A DNA stretch of 64,000 nt from Paenibacillus sp. PK3_47 (lineage in GTDB: Bacteria > Bacillota > Bacilli > Paenibacillales > Paenibacillaceae), in NCBI RefSeq assembly GCF_023520895.1, contig NZ_CP026029.1, positions 4,898,001-4,962,000 on the forward strand, written 5' to 3'. This document shows, piece after piece, positions 17,836-27,566 of this stretch. Below the pieces are notes generated by a model that saw only the letters and a program-made list of their open reading frames with translations, ran no database searches and had not been told where the DNA came from. Made by a program: the position numbers and the translations under genes. Position 1 is the first letter of the stretch. Every line of letters starts with the position of its first letter.

Positions 17836-17940
17836 AAGTTTTGATAGCATGGCTTCCAGAGCATTCTTCGCAAAACTTGCTTCGAAAGCATAAACTTAAG
17901 TTTTGATAGCATGGCTTCCTGGGCATTCTCCGCAAAACTT
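17836..17940 (-). repeat. Tandem leader modules before pgmB ribosome site
   Basis: Two copies, period 62 bases, each an inverted repeat AAGTTTTG ... CAAAACTT (arms at 17836-17843/17871-17878 and 17898-17905/17933-17940) around a 27-base insert. Read in the sense of pgmB the last arm runs straight into the ribosome site: CAAAACTTTTAGGAGG. The same design lies before the neopullulanase gene. Confidence 0.8.
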
Positions 17941-17976
17941 GCTCCGGAAGCCTGCAATGAAGCCGTTTCATAGTTA

Positions 17977-17992
17977 GCGCAAACGTTTGTAC
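17977..17992. promoter_or_regulatory. LacI/MalR-type operator upstream of pgmB
   Basis: GCGCAAACGTTTGTAC, a palindrome with the GCAAACGTTTG core shared with other sites of this locus. It lies between a possible TTTGTA -35 and TATGAA -10 on the minus strand. Confidence 0.7.
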
Positions 17993-18000
17993 AAAGATCC

Positions 18001-18032
18001 AAAAAATAAATGAAGCTTTTATGCTTCATTTA
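18001..18032 (-). terminator. Terminator of the LacI-family regulator gene
   Basis: AAATGAAGC, loop, GCTTCATTT, followed on the minus strand by TATTTTTT. Confidence 0.85.
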
Positions 18033-18047
18033 TTCCTGTTTCTGGGG

Positions 18048-19085
18048 TCATTTCTTCCCGGGAGCATACATGGATGACTCTCTGACGATCAGACGGTGGG
18101 GGATGACAAAACGGTTAGTATATCCATCATCGTTATCCGGCTTCTGAATGGTCTGGATAAGCACCTGGGAAGCCGTATAGCCAAGATGATAAATTCCGAT
18201 GTCAATACTGCTGATCGGCGGGCTGGAGAGCTCCGATAACGGAATGTTGTTAAAGCTGACAATCGCCAGATCTTCCGGGACCTTGTATTTCAGTTCGTTC
18301 AGTCCGCGCAATACTCCAAAGGAGACCATATCATCGACTGCTACCAGCGCTGTAGGGCGGTTCGGGAGATTCATAAAAAACGACATCGCCCTGTAGCCGC
18401 TATCCTGCAGAAACTCGCCTTCCACAATCCATTCACTCCGCATTTCCAGACCGCTGCTCTCCATTGCTCTGCGGTAGCCCTCAAGACGGTCGCGGGAAAC
18501 AATGAGGTTGGGCGGTCCGCTGACAAAGCCGATACGCTCATGACCCATGGATATCAAATGGTTTGTTGCGTCAAAAGCAGCCATAACATTATCGTTATCC
18601 ACAGATAATATATCCTCATAGCGGTCACTCCGTCCTACCAGGACAAAGGGATATCCGCCAGATTCCAGAAAATCGATTACCGCATCGTCTTTACGTGAAT
18701 ACAGCAGAATAACACCGTCAACACGGCGGCCCTTGAGCAGCCGGGAGACAGCTTCAAGCTCTTCCTTCTCGTTCGCTCCGGAGCTAATCAACACATCATA
18801 ACCGGATCTGCTCGACTGAGTCACGATCCCGCGGATTAATTCCATAAAAAACAGATTGGAGAACAGCTCTTCAGCAGGCTTCGGCAGGATGATGCAGATG
18901 CTGTTAGTGGTCTTCGAAACCAGGCTTTTGGCCATCATATTCGGAGTGTAGCCCATTTCCTCCATAATCACTTTGACTTTGCGGGAAGTTTCTAGGCTAA
19001 TTCTTGGATGACCTGACAACACCCGGGATACAGTGGAGGGAGATACTCCCGCTTTCTTAGCCACGTCCTTTATGGTAACTGTCAT
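18048..19085 (-). CDS. malR: LacI-family transcriptional regulator, probable maltodextrin repressor
   Basis: 345 aa. The N-terminal HTH TIKDVAKKAGVSPSTVSRVL and hinge MMAKSLVSKTTN are typical of LacI/MalR proteins, followed by the periplasmic-binding-protein-like sensor domain (SICIILPKPAEELFSNLFF, DGVILLYSRKD, VPEDLAIVSFNNIPLSELSS). AAGGAGG precedes the ATG. The gene is surrounded by maltodextrin genes and has an AAGCAAACGGTTCC operator between its promoter and start, so it probably represses itself and the operons at 17.8, 19.7 and 30.6 kb. The ligand is presumably maltose or maltotriose; that is inference. Confidence 0.88.
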   Translation of the reverse strand: MTVTIKDVAKKAGVSPSTVSRVLSGHPRISLETSRKVKVIMEEMGYTPNMMAKSLVSKTTNSICIILPKPAEELFSNLFFMELIRGIVTQSSRSGYDVLISSGANEKEELEAVSRLLKGRRVDGVILLYSRKDDAVIDFLESGGYPFVLVGRSDRYEDILSVDNDNVMAAFDATNHLISMGHERIGFVSGPPNLIVSRDRLEGYRRAMESSGLEMRSEWIVEGEFLQDSGYRAMSFFMNLPNRPTALVAVDDMVSFGVLRGLNELKYKVPEDLAIVSFNNIPLSELSSPPISSIDIGIYHLGYTASQVLIQTIQKPDNDDGYTNRFVIPHRLIVRESSMYAPGKK

Positions 19086-19099
19086 AGAAACCTCCTTAT

Positions 19100-19114
19100 G
19101 GAACCGTTTGCTTT
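19100..19114. promoter_or_regulatory. Operator in the leader of the LacI-family gene
   Basis: Minus strand AAAGCAAACGGTTCC. The 11-base core GCAAACGGTTC recurs on the plus strand at 19320. Placed between promoter and start codon, it points to autorepression. Confidence 0.65.
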
Positions 19115-19122
19115 ACACAGTA

Positions 19123-19151
19123 ATATTAATCGAAGTGCTGTTAATTGTAAA
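19123..19151 (-). promoter_or_regulatory. Sigma-A promoter of the LacI-family gene
   Basis: TTTACA and TAATAT with a 17-base spacer on the minus strand, 38 bases before the start codon. Confidence 0.65.
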
Positions 19152-19317
19152 TAGAGAAAGTCTCGCTAAGAGCCGATCAGAGGCCCAGGTTTACATTACA
19201 AGTGAAAAATTAGCAGATATCTTCCAAATTACGGCATGAGCCGGGCATGATTACATAACGGATATAGGCATCAGCAGGAAAAGGAATCTGCCGGCAGGCC
19301 AGTTCATAATATAAACT

Positions 19318-19331
19318 GTGCAAACGGTTCT
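19318..19331. promoter_or_regulatory. Operator in the divergent region upstream of the amylopullulanase
   Basis: GTGCAAACGGTTCT, sharing the GCAAACGGTTC core with the 19100 site in opposite orientation. The two could be bridged by a tetramer. Confidence 0.6.
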
Positions 19332-19466
19332 TTAGCTATTAGAGCATGAATTATATACGGTTGTGCTAAACCTATTATGCAGCCTTGTGCAAATTTGCGC
19401 AACTTTTTAAAGCTTTAGCGAAGAAGAGAAGGATAGAGAACTAGAGTGACAGATTAATTCTACAGG

Positions 19467-19523
19467 TTGACAATTGCGGAAAAGGCGGATTATTATGGTA
19501 AACAAGATAAAAAAGCGCTTACA
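19467..19523 (+). promoter_or_regulatory. Promoter and cre-like site of the amylopullulanase gene
   Basis: TTGACA (19467-19472), 18-base spacer, TATTAT (19491-19496). Directly downstream AAAAAAGCGCTTACA (19509-19523) matches the catabolite-control element consensus at about 13 of 15 positions and would cover the transcription start, so CcpA repression is likely. The leader is about 245 bases long. Confidence 0.75.
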
Positions 19524-19593
19524 AGCTTTTGTTTTGCGCTGTGTTGTCTGCAGTACATAACGAAAGATGGAGGTGGGCTTTTCCGCCATTTTT

Positions 19594-19607
19594 TGCAAAC
19601 GTTTGCG
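19594..19607. promoter_or_regulatory. Perfect palindromic operator in the amylopullulanase leader
   Basis: TGCAAACGTTTGCG with a perfect GCAAACGTTTGC core, the best site of the set, about 90 bases downstream of the promoter, where a bound repressor would block elongation. Confidence 0.75.
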
Positions 19608-19750
19608 CTAAGGAAGCTTTTTCGAACAAAAAATGAACAGGTTTATTTCGACAAGGAGGGGGAAGACCTTCATTTCGGCCTGAAGAGCCTGCACCTGTGC
19701 AATGAAGAGATGTATTCAGGAACAGCCAATACGGGGAGGTTTTGACGGAG

Positions 19751-22700
19751 ATGAAATTTGCTTCATGGGTGAAAAGAACTTTCGCCATCAGTATGATCAT
19801 TGTTCTGGTCTGCTCTTATTTTACGGTATATCCTTCCGAAGTGAATGCGGCGGCAGCCAAGGCTGTGCTTGTAGGAAGCCTTCAGTCTGAGCTGTCTACG
19901 GACACAGATGCAGCGGAGGACTGGGATCCGGCAGCAACAGTAACACAAATGACTTACACAGAAAACGGCATGTATGTATTTACAGGCACACTGCCGGCGG
20001 GTTCCTATGAGTACAAGGTAGCGCTTAACGGTTCATGGGTGGAGAGCTACGGATTCAGCAGCTATACCCATCCGCAGGGAACAGACAAAAACGGCAATAT
20101 TGAAATTACACTGTCTGAGGAAACAACGGTCACCTTTTATTACAACAACATCACCAAGAAAATTGCGGACAGCACTTTCTACACTCCGATTGCTGCGGAT
20201 AAACTGCCAAGGCTGACAGGCAGCCTGCAGACAGCGCTGGGTGAAGCGGACGGCCATTCACCGGCTGATGCCAAAACCATGCTGACGGACGGGGATTTTG
20301 ACAGTATTTATGAGAACACAGTTACGATCCCTAAGGGAGATTATACGTACAGGGTATTTGTTCCGGGGGGCACTCCGGCAGAAGACAAGTTTTACCCTGA
20401 GAACGATCAGGAGCTGAATCTCCCGGCAGATCTGCCGGTAACATTCAAGTATAATGCACAGGATCATGGGGTGAACGCCAGCTTCACCGTGCCGGTAGAC
20501 CCGGGGAATGCAGCACCGGTGGCTGAAGGACATATGCGTATCCACTACAAACGTGACGCCGGTGATTATGAGAATTTGGGCCTATGGCTGTGGGATGATG
20601 TAGCTTCTGCTTCAGCGGGCTGGCCGGCGGGAGCGACACCTTTTCCGGATGGACAGGTGGATTCCTACGGGGCTTATGTTGATATTCCGCTAAAAGCAAA
20701 CGCGAAGAAGCTTTCCTTTGTCATCGTGAACCGGAAAAACGAGGCCAAGGACGGCGGAGATAAAACATTTGTCATCAACACCGCTGCAACAAACGAAATT
20801 TGGGTCAAAGAAAAATCGGATCTGGTAACTCCTTATGAGCCGGTAGAGCTTCCGGCCAATACAGTGCGGATCCATTATATGCGTTCGGACAGCAATCAAA
20901 GCCAATACGGGTTATGGCTGTGGGATGATGTAGCATCTCCGTCAGACAACTGGCCTGCCGGAGCAACGTCTTTCAGGGCGGACCAGCAGGACCGTTTTGG
21001 AGCTTATGTGGATGTTCCGCTGATTGCAAATGCCAAAAAAATCGGCTTTCTTGTCGTAAATCCGACTAATGAGAATAAGGATGGCGGCAACAAAAGCTTT
21101 GCATTGCTGGGCCGGTACAATCAGCTGTGGATCAAACACGGCGATGACAACGTCTATGTATCGCCATTCGGCGAACAGCCTATCGGGCTGGCTTCGGCTG
21201 AAGTCCTGTCGGACAGCAAACTGCTGCTTGGATTTACTTTGACTGACGGATTGGACGCTGCCGCACTGAAGAGTGCAATTTCCGTAAAAGACAAAGACGG
21301 CCATGCAGTTGCAGTCTCTGCCGTTAAGATCACAGGCAGTACGACGGTCGAAGTGGACACTGCGGCATTTGATTTAAACCAGACACCGCTCAGCGTCACG
21401 TATTCAGGCAAAACTGTATCCGCTTCCACGGGGTGGAGAATGCTTGACCAGATGTACAACTATACCGGGGACGACCTTGGCGCCACTTATCATGCTGCTG
21501 ACAAATCAGCTACCCTGAAGCTGTGGGCACCGGTGGCAAGCAGTGTTACAGCAAACGTCTATAACAAAGAGGATGCTTCCGAGCTGGTCGGCCAAATCAG
21601 CCTGGAGAAAGGTGAGCAGGGCGTATGGTCAGCAGAGCTGACAGCGTCTGATCTGAAGGGAGCTTCCGGGGAAGATGATGTCCGCGGCTACTACTATCAG
21701 TATGAGGTAACCAACAACGGAGTCACCAATAAGGTGCTGGACCCTTATGCCAAATCAATGGCGGTATTCACCGTGGATACTACGGGAGCGGCAGGAGCTG
21801 ACGGCGATACAGTCGGCAAAGCAGCGATTGTCGATTTAAGCGGAACCAACCCGGCAGACTTTAAGCATGCCGATATTGAAGGCTATGAGAAACGCGAGGA
21901 TGCGGTTATTTATGAAGTCCATGTCCGTGATTTCACCTCGGATCTGTCGATTGAGAGTAGCCTCGGCAATGAACGCTGGGGTTCCTATGCCGCTTTTGCG
22001 AAGAAGCTGGACTACATCAAATCCCTGGGGGTAACCCATATCCAGCTGCTGCCTGTCATGGCCTGGTATTACGGGGATGAGACGAAGATGGACCAGCGCG
22101 AAACCGGATTTTCGGCACAAAACAATGAATACAACTGGGGATACGATCCGCACAGCTACTTCTCCCCGGACGGCGCATACTCCATGGACCCGGCCGATCC
22201 GGAGCTGCGGATTAAAGAGCTGAAGGGCTTGATCGATGCCGTTCATGAAGCCGGAATGGGTGTCATTCTGGATGTTGTGTACACGCATATGGCGAAAAAG
22301 GAATTTTTGAACGACATTGTGCCTAACTACTATGCATTCCAGGATGCGGGCGGCAATTTTATCGGCGGATTCGGCAACAACCTGGCTACCAACCGCAAAA
22401 TGGCGGAAAAGCTGATGGTAGACTCCGTCAAATACTGGTTCGATGAATACAAAATTGACGGCATGCGCTGGGATATGATGGGCGATGCCACGCAGGATGC
22501 GGTACAGGCGGCCTATGATGCGGCTTACGCCATTAATCCGGATGCACTGTTCATTGGTGAAGGCTGGGTTACCTTCGGCGGGGATGCTTCCGACCCTTCG
22601 CTCAAAGGTAAGGGTGCTGACCAGCTGTGGATGGACAAAACGGACAGCGTCGGCGTATTCTCCGATGAGTTCCGCAATGAGCTGAAGTCCGGTTTTGGCT

Positions 22701-25700
22701 CAGAAGGCGAACCGAGATTCATTACCGGCGGCGCACGTTCCATTGCAACGATTCTGAACAATATCAAAGGCCAGCCTTCCAATGTTCCGGCAGATGATCC
22801 GGGCGATATTGTTCCGTATATTGAAGCCCATGACAATCTGACACTGCATGATGTCATTGCGCAATCCATCAAGAAGGACCCGGCCATTCCGGAGAATGAA
22901 CTGGAAATCCAGAAGCGGATCCGGCTTGGCAACATGCTGGTGCTGACCTCCCAGGGAACCGCCTTCCTGCAGGCGGGCCAGGAATACGGACGTACGAAGG
23001 AATGGAAAGCTGAAGGAGTTCCCGAGCAGAAATATACCGAAATGAAGGATGCAAACGGCCAGTCATTCGGCTATTTTATCCATGATTCCTATGATTCTTC
23101 GGATGCAGTCAACATGTTCGACTGGTCCAAGGTTACGGATGAAGCCAATTTCCCGGTACACAACACCACAAAAGATTACACTGCCGGGCTCATCCAGCTC
23201 AGAAAATCTACAGATGCCTTCCGTCTGGGCGACAAAAGCCTGGTCAATTCCAATGTGAGCCTGATCGCTGCACCGGAAATGAAGGCAACGGATTTAGTGA
23301 TAGCCTACAAGAACAAGGCCACTGACGGCACGGGCAATTACTATGTGTTCCTGAATGCTGACAATGTTTCAAGAACGCTGACCCTCACGGAAGATTTAAC
23401 CGGAGCCAAGGTGCTGGCGGACAACGATGAAGCAGGCCTTCTGGCCATTGCTGCTGACAATCAGTCCGGGTTCACACTGACAAAGAACTCCATTGCACTT
23501 GACCCGCTTACCGCAGTGATTATCCGGCAGGATGCGGCGGCGGCTGTGCTGACTGCGCTGGAAAGTGATGCCGCGGAATACAATCTTTCCATCGGCAGCA
23601 CGCATAAAACAGCAGTGATGGCCAAATATGATGACGGCAGCTCACGCAACGTGACGAACACAGCCGCCTATGTTTCCGATAAACCGGAAGTGGCTGCAGT
23701 ATCCGATAAAGGCGTGGTTACCGGCATCAAGGCGGGAACGGCGACGATTACAGTCTCTTTTGGCGGAATCACTGCAAAGATCAAAGTAACAGTTGCCAAG
23801 GAAGCTGCCGATCACAGACGTTATGTAGAATTTAACTATGTCCGTGAAGACGGTGACTATAAGGACTGGAACATCTGGGTCTGGAACACCGGTGACGGCA
23901 TGCCGAAGGATCAGATTGACTTCACCACCTTCAAGGACGGGAAAGCCAGTGTTCTGATTGAGGTGGCGCAGAATGCGACCAACGTTGGATTTGTGCTGCG
24001 CAAAGGAACGGACTGGAATACCGGGAAGCTCGACTATCCGGATGACCGGCTTATTCCGCTTACCCCGGGTGAAGGGTATACCAGAGTGATTGTAACCAGT
24101 ATGGTAAAAGAACTGGATGTCAAGCCTTCCATCAGCGGCCCGGTCATGAAAGACGGAGCGATTACCTTCCAGTACCGCGATGAGGACCTGTTCCGCAGCG
24201 GTAATCCGGCAGGCATAACCGAAGCCAAGGTGAAAATAAACGGCACGGAGTATCCGATGGTCTACGATCCGGCCAAGGAATGGTTCAGCTATCAGCTGAC
24301 CAATGCGGCCAAAGGGACCTACAAATATACCTTCCTGATTACAAAGGATGGAGTAACCGAAGAGCTTACGGATCCGAAGAATACGGTTAACGGCGAATCG
24401 GCAGTTGTGTATCATATTCCGGATGTGACCATTACCGCAGCGGCAGAGCCGCAGGAGGTCCATTCCAATGAAAATACGGTAGTAACCATTACCGCGGATT
24501 CATCAGAAGAAGTAACCTATCAGGACGGGTATATGGACTTGACCGCACTTGGCGGTCCGGCAATGGTGAAGCTTGACACAGGGCTGATGAAGCAGACGGT
24601 TGCGGTTAAAGATACCGTCTCTGCAGGAATCAAAACCATTCCGGTCACCCTGACCGACCAGTTCGGCAATTCGCATAAAGGCTCGGCCAGTGTAGAGGTT
24701 AAAGCTAGAACCTATTCCGGCGATAAGCTTGATTTTGACTGGGATGAGGCCAGAATCTACTTTGCGCTGACCGACCGGTTCAAGGACGGCGATGCCGCCA
24801 ACAACGTGAATGTTGATAAAACACATCTTGAAGCTTATCACGGCGGGGATTTCCGCGGAATGATCGACAGTTTGGATTACCTTGAGGAGCTGGGCATCAA
24901 TACGCTCTGGATCACGCCGGTGGTCGATAACATCGACTTCAACGTCGGCACAGGTTTTGGCGGCACGCAGTATGGCTACCATGGCTACTGGGCCAAGGAT
25001 TTCACACAGCTGGATGAGCATCTTGGTGACATGGAGACCTTCAAGGAGCTGATTGAGAAGGCGCATGACAAGGGGATCAAAATCATGGTTGACGTTGTCC
25101 TGAATCATGCAGGGTACGGACTGAAGGCCACTGACAGCAATCCTTCCGTAACGCCTGAGGACAAAGCCAGATTTGAAGGCATGTTCCGTACGGACGGTGT
25201 GTCTACAGATACTGATCCTGTCAAGGGAGAGCTGGCCGGATTGCCGGACTTCGTCACTGAAGATCCTGCTGTCCGTGAGCAGGTCATTGCCTGGCAGACC
25301 GCGTGGCTGGACAACGCACGGACGGAGCGCGGTGATACCATCGACTATTTCCGTGTGGATACCGTCAAGCATGTAGAGGACACCACCTGGAAAGCTTTTA
25401 AAAATGCGCTGACTGCCATCGATCCCGGCTTCAAAATGGTCGGCGAATATTTCGGCGGCACCATTGACAGCAATGGGGGCATGCTGCAAACCGGGCAAAT
25501 GGACAGTCTGCTTGATTTCGGATTTAAGGGCGCAGCCAAAAGCTTCACGGACGGCAAAATTAACGATGTGGATGCATATCTGCAGGACCGCGAATCCAAA
25601 ATCGACAATACGAAGATGATGGCCCAGTTCCTGAGCAGCCATGATGAGGACGGCTTCCTGTCCAATTATGTCGGCGGGGACAAAGGCAAGCTGAAGATCG

Positions 25701-27460
25701 CGGCCGCCCTGCAAATTACGGCAAAAGGACAGCCGGTTATTTATTACGGCGAAGAGCTCGGCCGTTCCGGCAAGAACGCAGGGGATATGTCCCAGGGCGA
25801 GTTCAGCGAGAACCGCGGGGATATGCCTTGGGACCAGCTGACTGCAGAAAAAGGACTTCATGATCACTACCAAAAGCTGCTGAACATCCGTGCGAAGTAC
25901 TCAAAGGTATATTCAAAGGGCATGCGTGAGAAGCTTGCCGGCAACGATGACACGGGGTATCTGGCCTTCAGCAAGACTTACGGAAACGACAGTGTTGTTA
26001 CAGTTATTAATACAAAAACAGATGCACAGTCTGTCAGCATACCTGTTCCTTTTGCTCCGCTTAAGCTTGTAACAGATGAGTATAGCGGCGCAGAATATAA
26101 GGTATCGGATGACCGCACGGTAACGATTGAACTTCCGGGCCGGGATGACGGCGGAACGGTTATTTTGGCAGCGGCAACTAAGGTTACGCCGACACCAACG
26201 CCGACACCGACAACGGAGCCGACAACGGAGCCGACAACCGAGCCGACAACCGAGCCAACAACGGCACCGGCAACACCGTCACCTACGCCGCCAGTTTCGG
26301 TTCCGGGTTCGATTCCGTCCGGGACTGCAGCGCCAACTCCGGCTGCAACGGCAGCTGCTGTGCACGCTGTTGATGAGAATGCTCTAAGAAACGTTAAGGA
26401 TGGCAAGGTTATCGTCGAAGCTGCTGCGGGAACGCATACCATCCTGCTGCCGGTTCAGGCTGCTGCTGTACTGGGCACCAATGATCTTGTGCTGCAAATG
26501 GATGGTCTGTCAGTAACCCTGCCTAACGGGGTACTGAAGACACTTCAAGGGATGCTTACCGGAGCGGATACAGACGGAGCCCAAATCAGGTTCAGCAGCT
26601 CTCCGCTAGGAGAGAATACAGTCCATACGCTGCTTAACCCTTTCAGAAAGGACAGCACAGCTGTTAAAGCGGCTTCCGGGGTCTATGAGTTTAGCCTGGC
26701 GGTTGTGAAAAAGGACGGTTCGTCTATTCCGGCTCCAGCACTCACAGCACCGGTTACACTTGCCTTCAAAGTTAAGGGATCTCCGGACCAGGCGCTGACC
26801 GGCGTCTATTATCTGGGGGATAACGGCACATTAGAATATGTAGGAGGGACTATCCAAGGGGATACAATTACTGCCCAGGTGAAGCATTTCAGTAAATATG
26901 CCGCACTTGAAGTTAACAAATCCTTCAGTGATGTTCCGGCTGCCCACTGGGCTGCAGCGGCAGTGAAGTCGCTCAGCGCCAAAGGAATTGTCACAGGCAT
27001 TAATGCTGCCGAGTTCAAACCAGGCAGCGGTATCAGCCGTGCAGAATTTACCGCGCTGCTTGTCCGCTCCCTTGGGATAGAGGCAGAAGGTCAGGCGGCA
27101 TTTGCAGATGTGAAGCCGGAGGCCTGGTACTCTGCTTATGTAGCTGCAGCCGTAAATCAAGGCATTGCCGCCGGACGCAGCAGTGACAGCTTTGCGCCGA
27201 ATGAATCCATCAGCCGTGAGGAGATGGCTGTTATGGTCATCCGGGCGCTTGAAGTGAAGCAGGGCGGCAAGCTTGAGCTTGGCTCCGGCGGTGCATCCTT
27301 CGCAGATGCTTCCAGCATCAGCCCTTGGGCGGGTCCATATGTTCATGCTGCGGCAGAGCAGGGACTGTTACAAGGCAGAACGGGCAACCAGTTTGCACCG
27401 CAGGGACTTGTGACCCGCGCCGAAGGCGCCCAGGTCATTTACAACCTGCTGGCTAAATAG
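19751..27460 (+). CDS. apu: Surface-anchored bifunctional amylopullulanase (two GH13 domains, CBM41s, SLH)
   Basis: 2569 aa. Signal peptide 1-35 ending ...SEVNAAAA. Then two X25-like modules (about 39-150, 155-250), two CBM41 starch-binding modules (about 261-360, 372-470; LGLWLWDDVAS and YGLWLWDDVAS), and a type I pullulanase with YNWGYDP (about 794), nucleophile in GMRWDMMGD (about 904), acid/base in IGEGW and EAHDN. A Big2 module (about 1270-1350) and a CBM41-like module (WNIWVWN) separate it from an alpha-amylase domain (about 1664-2137; DVVLNHAG, FRVDTVKH, GEYFGG, SSHDEDG). A TPT/TEPT linker and three SLH domains (about 2392-2569) anchor it to the wall polymer. It should cut alpha-1,6 and alpha-1,4 bonds. 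ATG 19751 is preferred over the in-frame TTG at 19742 because GGGGAGG is 11 bases upstream. Confidence 0.93.
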   Translation: MKFASWVKRTFAISMIIVLVCSYFTVYPSEVNAAAAKAVLVGSLQSELSTDTDAAEDWDPAATVTQMTYTENGMYVFTGTLPAGSYEYKVALNGSWVESYGFSSYTHPQGTDKNGNIEITLSEETTVTFYYNNITKKIADSTFYTPIAADKLPRLTGSLQTALGEADGHSPADAKTMLTDGDFDSIYENTVTIPKGDYTYRVFVPGGTPAEDKFYPENDQELNLPADLPVTFKYNAQDHGVNASFTVPVDPGNAAPVAEGHMRIHYKRDAGDYENLGLWLWDDVASASAGWPAGATPFPDGQVDSYGAYVDIPLKANAKKLSFVIVNRKNEAKDGGDKTFVINTAATNEIWVKEKSDLVTPYEPVELPANTVRIHYMRSDSNQSQYGLWLWDDVASPSDNWPAGATSFRADQQDRFGAYVDVPLIANAKKIGFLVVNPTNENKDGGNKSFALLGRYNQLWIKHGDDNVYVSPFGEQPIGLASAEVLSDSKLLLGFTLTDGLDAAALKSAISVKDKDGHAVAVSAVKITGSTTVEVDTAAFDLNQTPLSVTYSGKTVSASTGWRMLDQMYNYTGDDLGATYHAADKSATLKLWAPVASSVTANVYNKEDASELVGQISLEKGEQGVWSAELTASDLKGASGEDDVRGYYYQYEVTNNGVTNKVLDPYAKSMAVFTVDTTGAAGADGDTVGKAAIVDLSGTNPADFKHADIEGYEKREDAVIYEVHVRDFTSDLSIESSLGNERWGSYAAFAKKLDYIKSLGVTHIQLLPVMAWYYGDETKMDQRETGFSAQNNEYNWGYDPHSYFSPDGAYSMDPADPELRIKELKGLIDAVHEAGMGVILDVVYTHMAKKEFLNDIVPNYYAFQDAGGNFIGGFGNNLATNRKMAEKLMVDSVKYWFDEYKIDGMRWDMMGDATQDAVQAAYDAAYAINPDALFIGEGWVTFGGDASDPSLKGKGADQLWMDKTDSVGVFSDEFRNELKSGFGSEGEPRFITGGARSIATILNNIKGQPSNVPADDPGDIVPYIEAHDNLTLHDVIAQSIKKDPAIPENELEIQKRIRLGNMLVLTSQGTAFLQAGQEYGRTKEWKAEGVPEQKYTEMKDANGQSFGYFIHDSYDSSDAVNMFDWSKVTDEANFPVHNTTKDYTAGLIQLRKSTDAFRLGDKSLVNSNVSLIAAPEMKATDLVIAYKNKATDGTGNYYVFLNADNVSRTLTLTEDLTGAKVLADNDEAGLLAIAADNQSGFTLTKNSIALDPLTAVIIRQDAAAAVLTALESDAAEYNLSIGSTHKTAVMAKYDDGSSRNVTNTAAYVSDKPEVAAVSDKGVVTGIKAGTATITVSFGGITAKIKVTVAKEAADHRRYVEFNYVREDGDYKDWNIWVWNTGDGMPKDQIDFTTFKDGKASVLIEVAQNATNVGFVLRKGTDWNTGKLDYPDDRLIPLTPGEGYTRVIVTSMVKELDVKPSISGPVMKDGAITFQYRDEDLFRSGNPAGITEAKVKINGTEYPMVYDPAKEWFSYQLTNAAKGTYKYTFLITKDGVTEELTDPKNTVNGESAVVYHIPDVTITAAAEPQEVHSNENTVVTITADSSEEVTYQDGYMDLTALGGPAMVKLDTGLMKQTVAVKDTVSAGIKTIPVTLTDQFGNSHKGSASVEVKARTYSGDKLDFDWDEARIYFALTDRFKDGDAANNVNVDKTHLEAYHGGDFRGMIDSLDYLEELGINTLWITPVVDNIDFNVGTGFGGTQYGYHGYWAKDFTQLDEHLGDMETFKELIEKAHDKGIKIMVDVVLNHAGYGLKATDSNPSVTPEDKARFEGMFRTDGVSTDTDPVKGELAGLPDFVTEDPAVREQVIAWQTAWLDNARTERGDTIDYFRVDTVKHVEDTTWKAFKNALTAIDPGFKMVGEYFGGTIDSNGGMLQTGQMDSLLDFGFKGAAKSFTDGKINDVDAYLQDRESKIDNTKMMAQFLSSHDEDGFLSNYVGGDKGKLKIAAALQITAKGQPVIYYGEELGRSGKNAGDMSQGEFSENRGDMPWDQLTAEKGLHDHYQKLLNIRAKYSKVYSKGMREKLAGNDDTGYLAFSKTYGNDSVVTVINTKTDAQSVSIPVPFAPLKLVTDEYSGAEYKVSDDRTVTIELPGRDDGGTVILAAATKVTPTPTPTPTTEPTTEPTTEPTTEPTTAPATPSPTPPVSVPGSIPSGTAAPTPAATAAAVHAVDENALRNVKDGKVIVEAAAGTHTILLPVQAAAVLGTNDLVLQMDGLSVTLPNGVLKTLQGMLTGADTDGAQIRFSSSPLGENTVHTLLNPFRKDSTAVKAASGVYEFSLAVVKKDGSSIPAPALTAPVTLAFKVKGSPDQALTGVYYLGDNGTLEYVGGTIQGDTITAQVKHFSKYAALEVNKSFSDVPAAHWAAAAVKSLSAKGIVTGINAAEFKPGSGISRAEFTALLVRSLGIEAEGQAAFADVKPEAWYSAYVAAAVNQGIAAGRSSDSFAPNESISREEMAVMVIRALEVKQGGKLELGSGGASFADASSISPWAGPYVHAAAEQGLLQGRTGNQFAPQGLVTRAEGAQVIYNLLAK

Positions 27461-27479
27461 GAAGGCGATGAATTCAAAA

Positions 27480-27551
27480 GGCACTCTTCGATAATGAAGA
27501 GTGCCTCAGAGTGAAAAGAAACCCAGATCTTTTAACGGTCTTGGGTTTCTT
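27480..27551 (+). terminator. Double terminator of the amylopullulanase gene
   Basis: GGCACTCTTC / GAAGAGTGCC (27480-27505), then AAGAAACCCA / TGGGTTTCTT (27516-27551). The first stem recurs nearly identically at 27924-27948 at the other end of the gap. Confidence 0.75.
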
Positions 27552-27566
27552 TGCTGTGTTTCCATG

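Noticed and set aside
24503-25873. Long minus-strand frame opposite the amylase domain of the amylopullulanase
   Set aside because: Shadow frame caused by codon composition; low-complexity hydrophobic protein with no family features.
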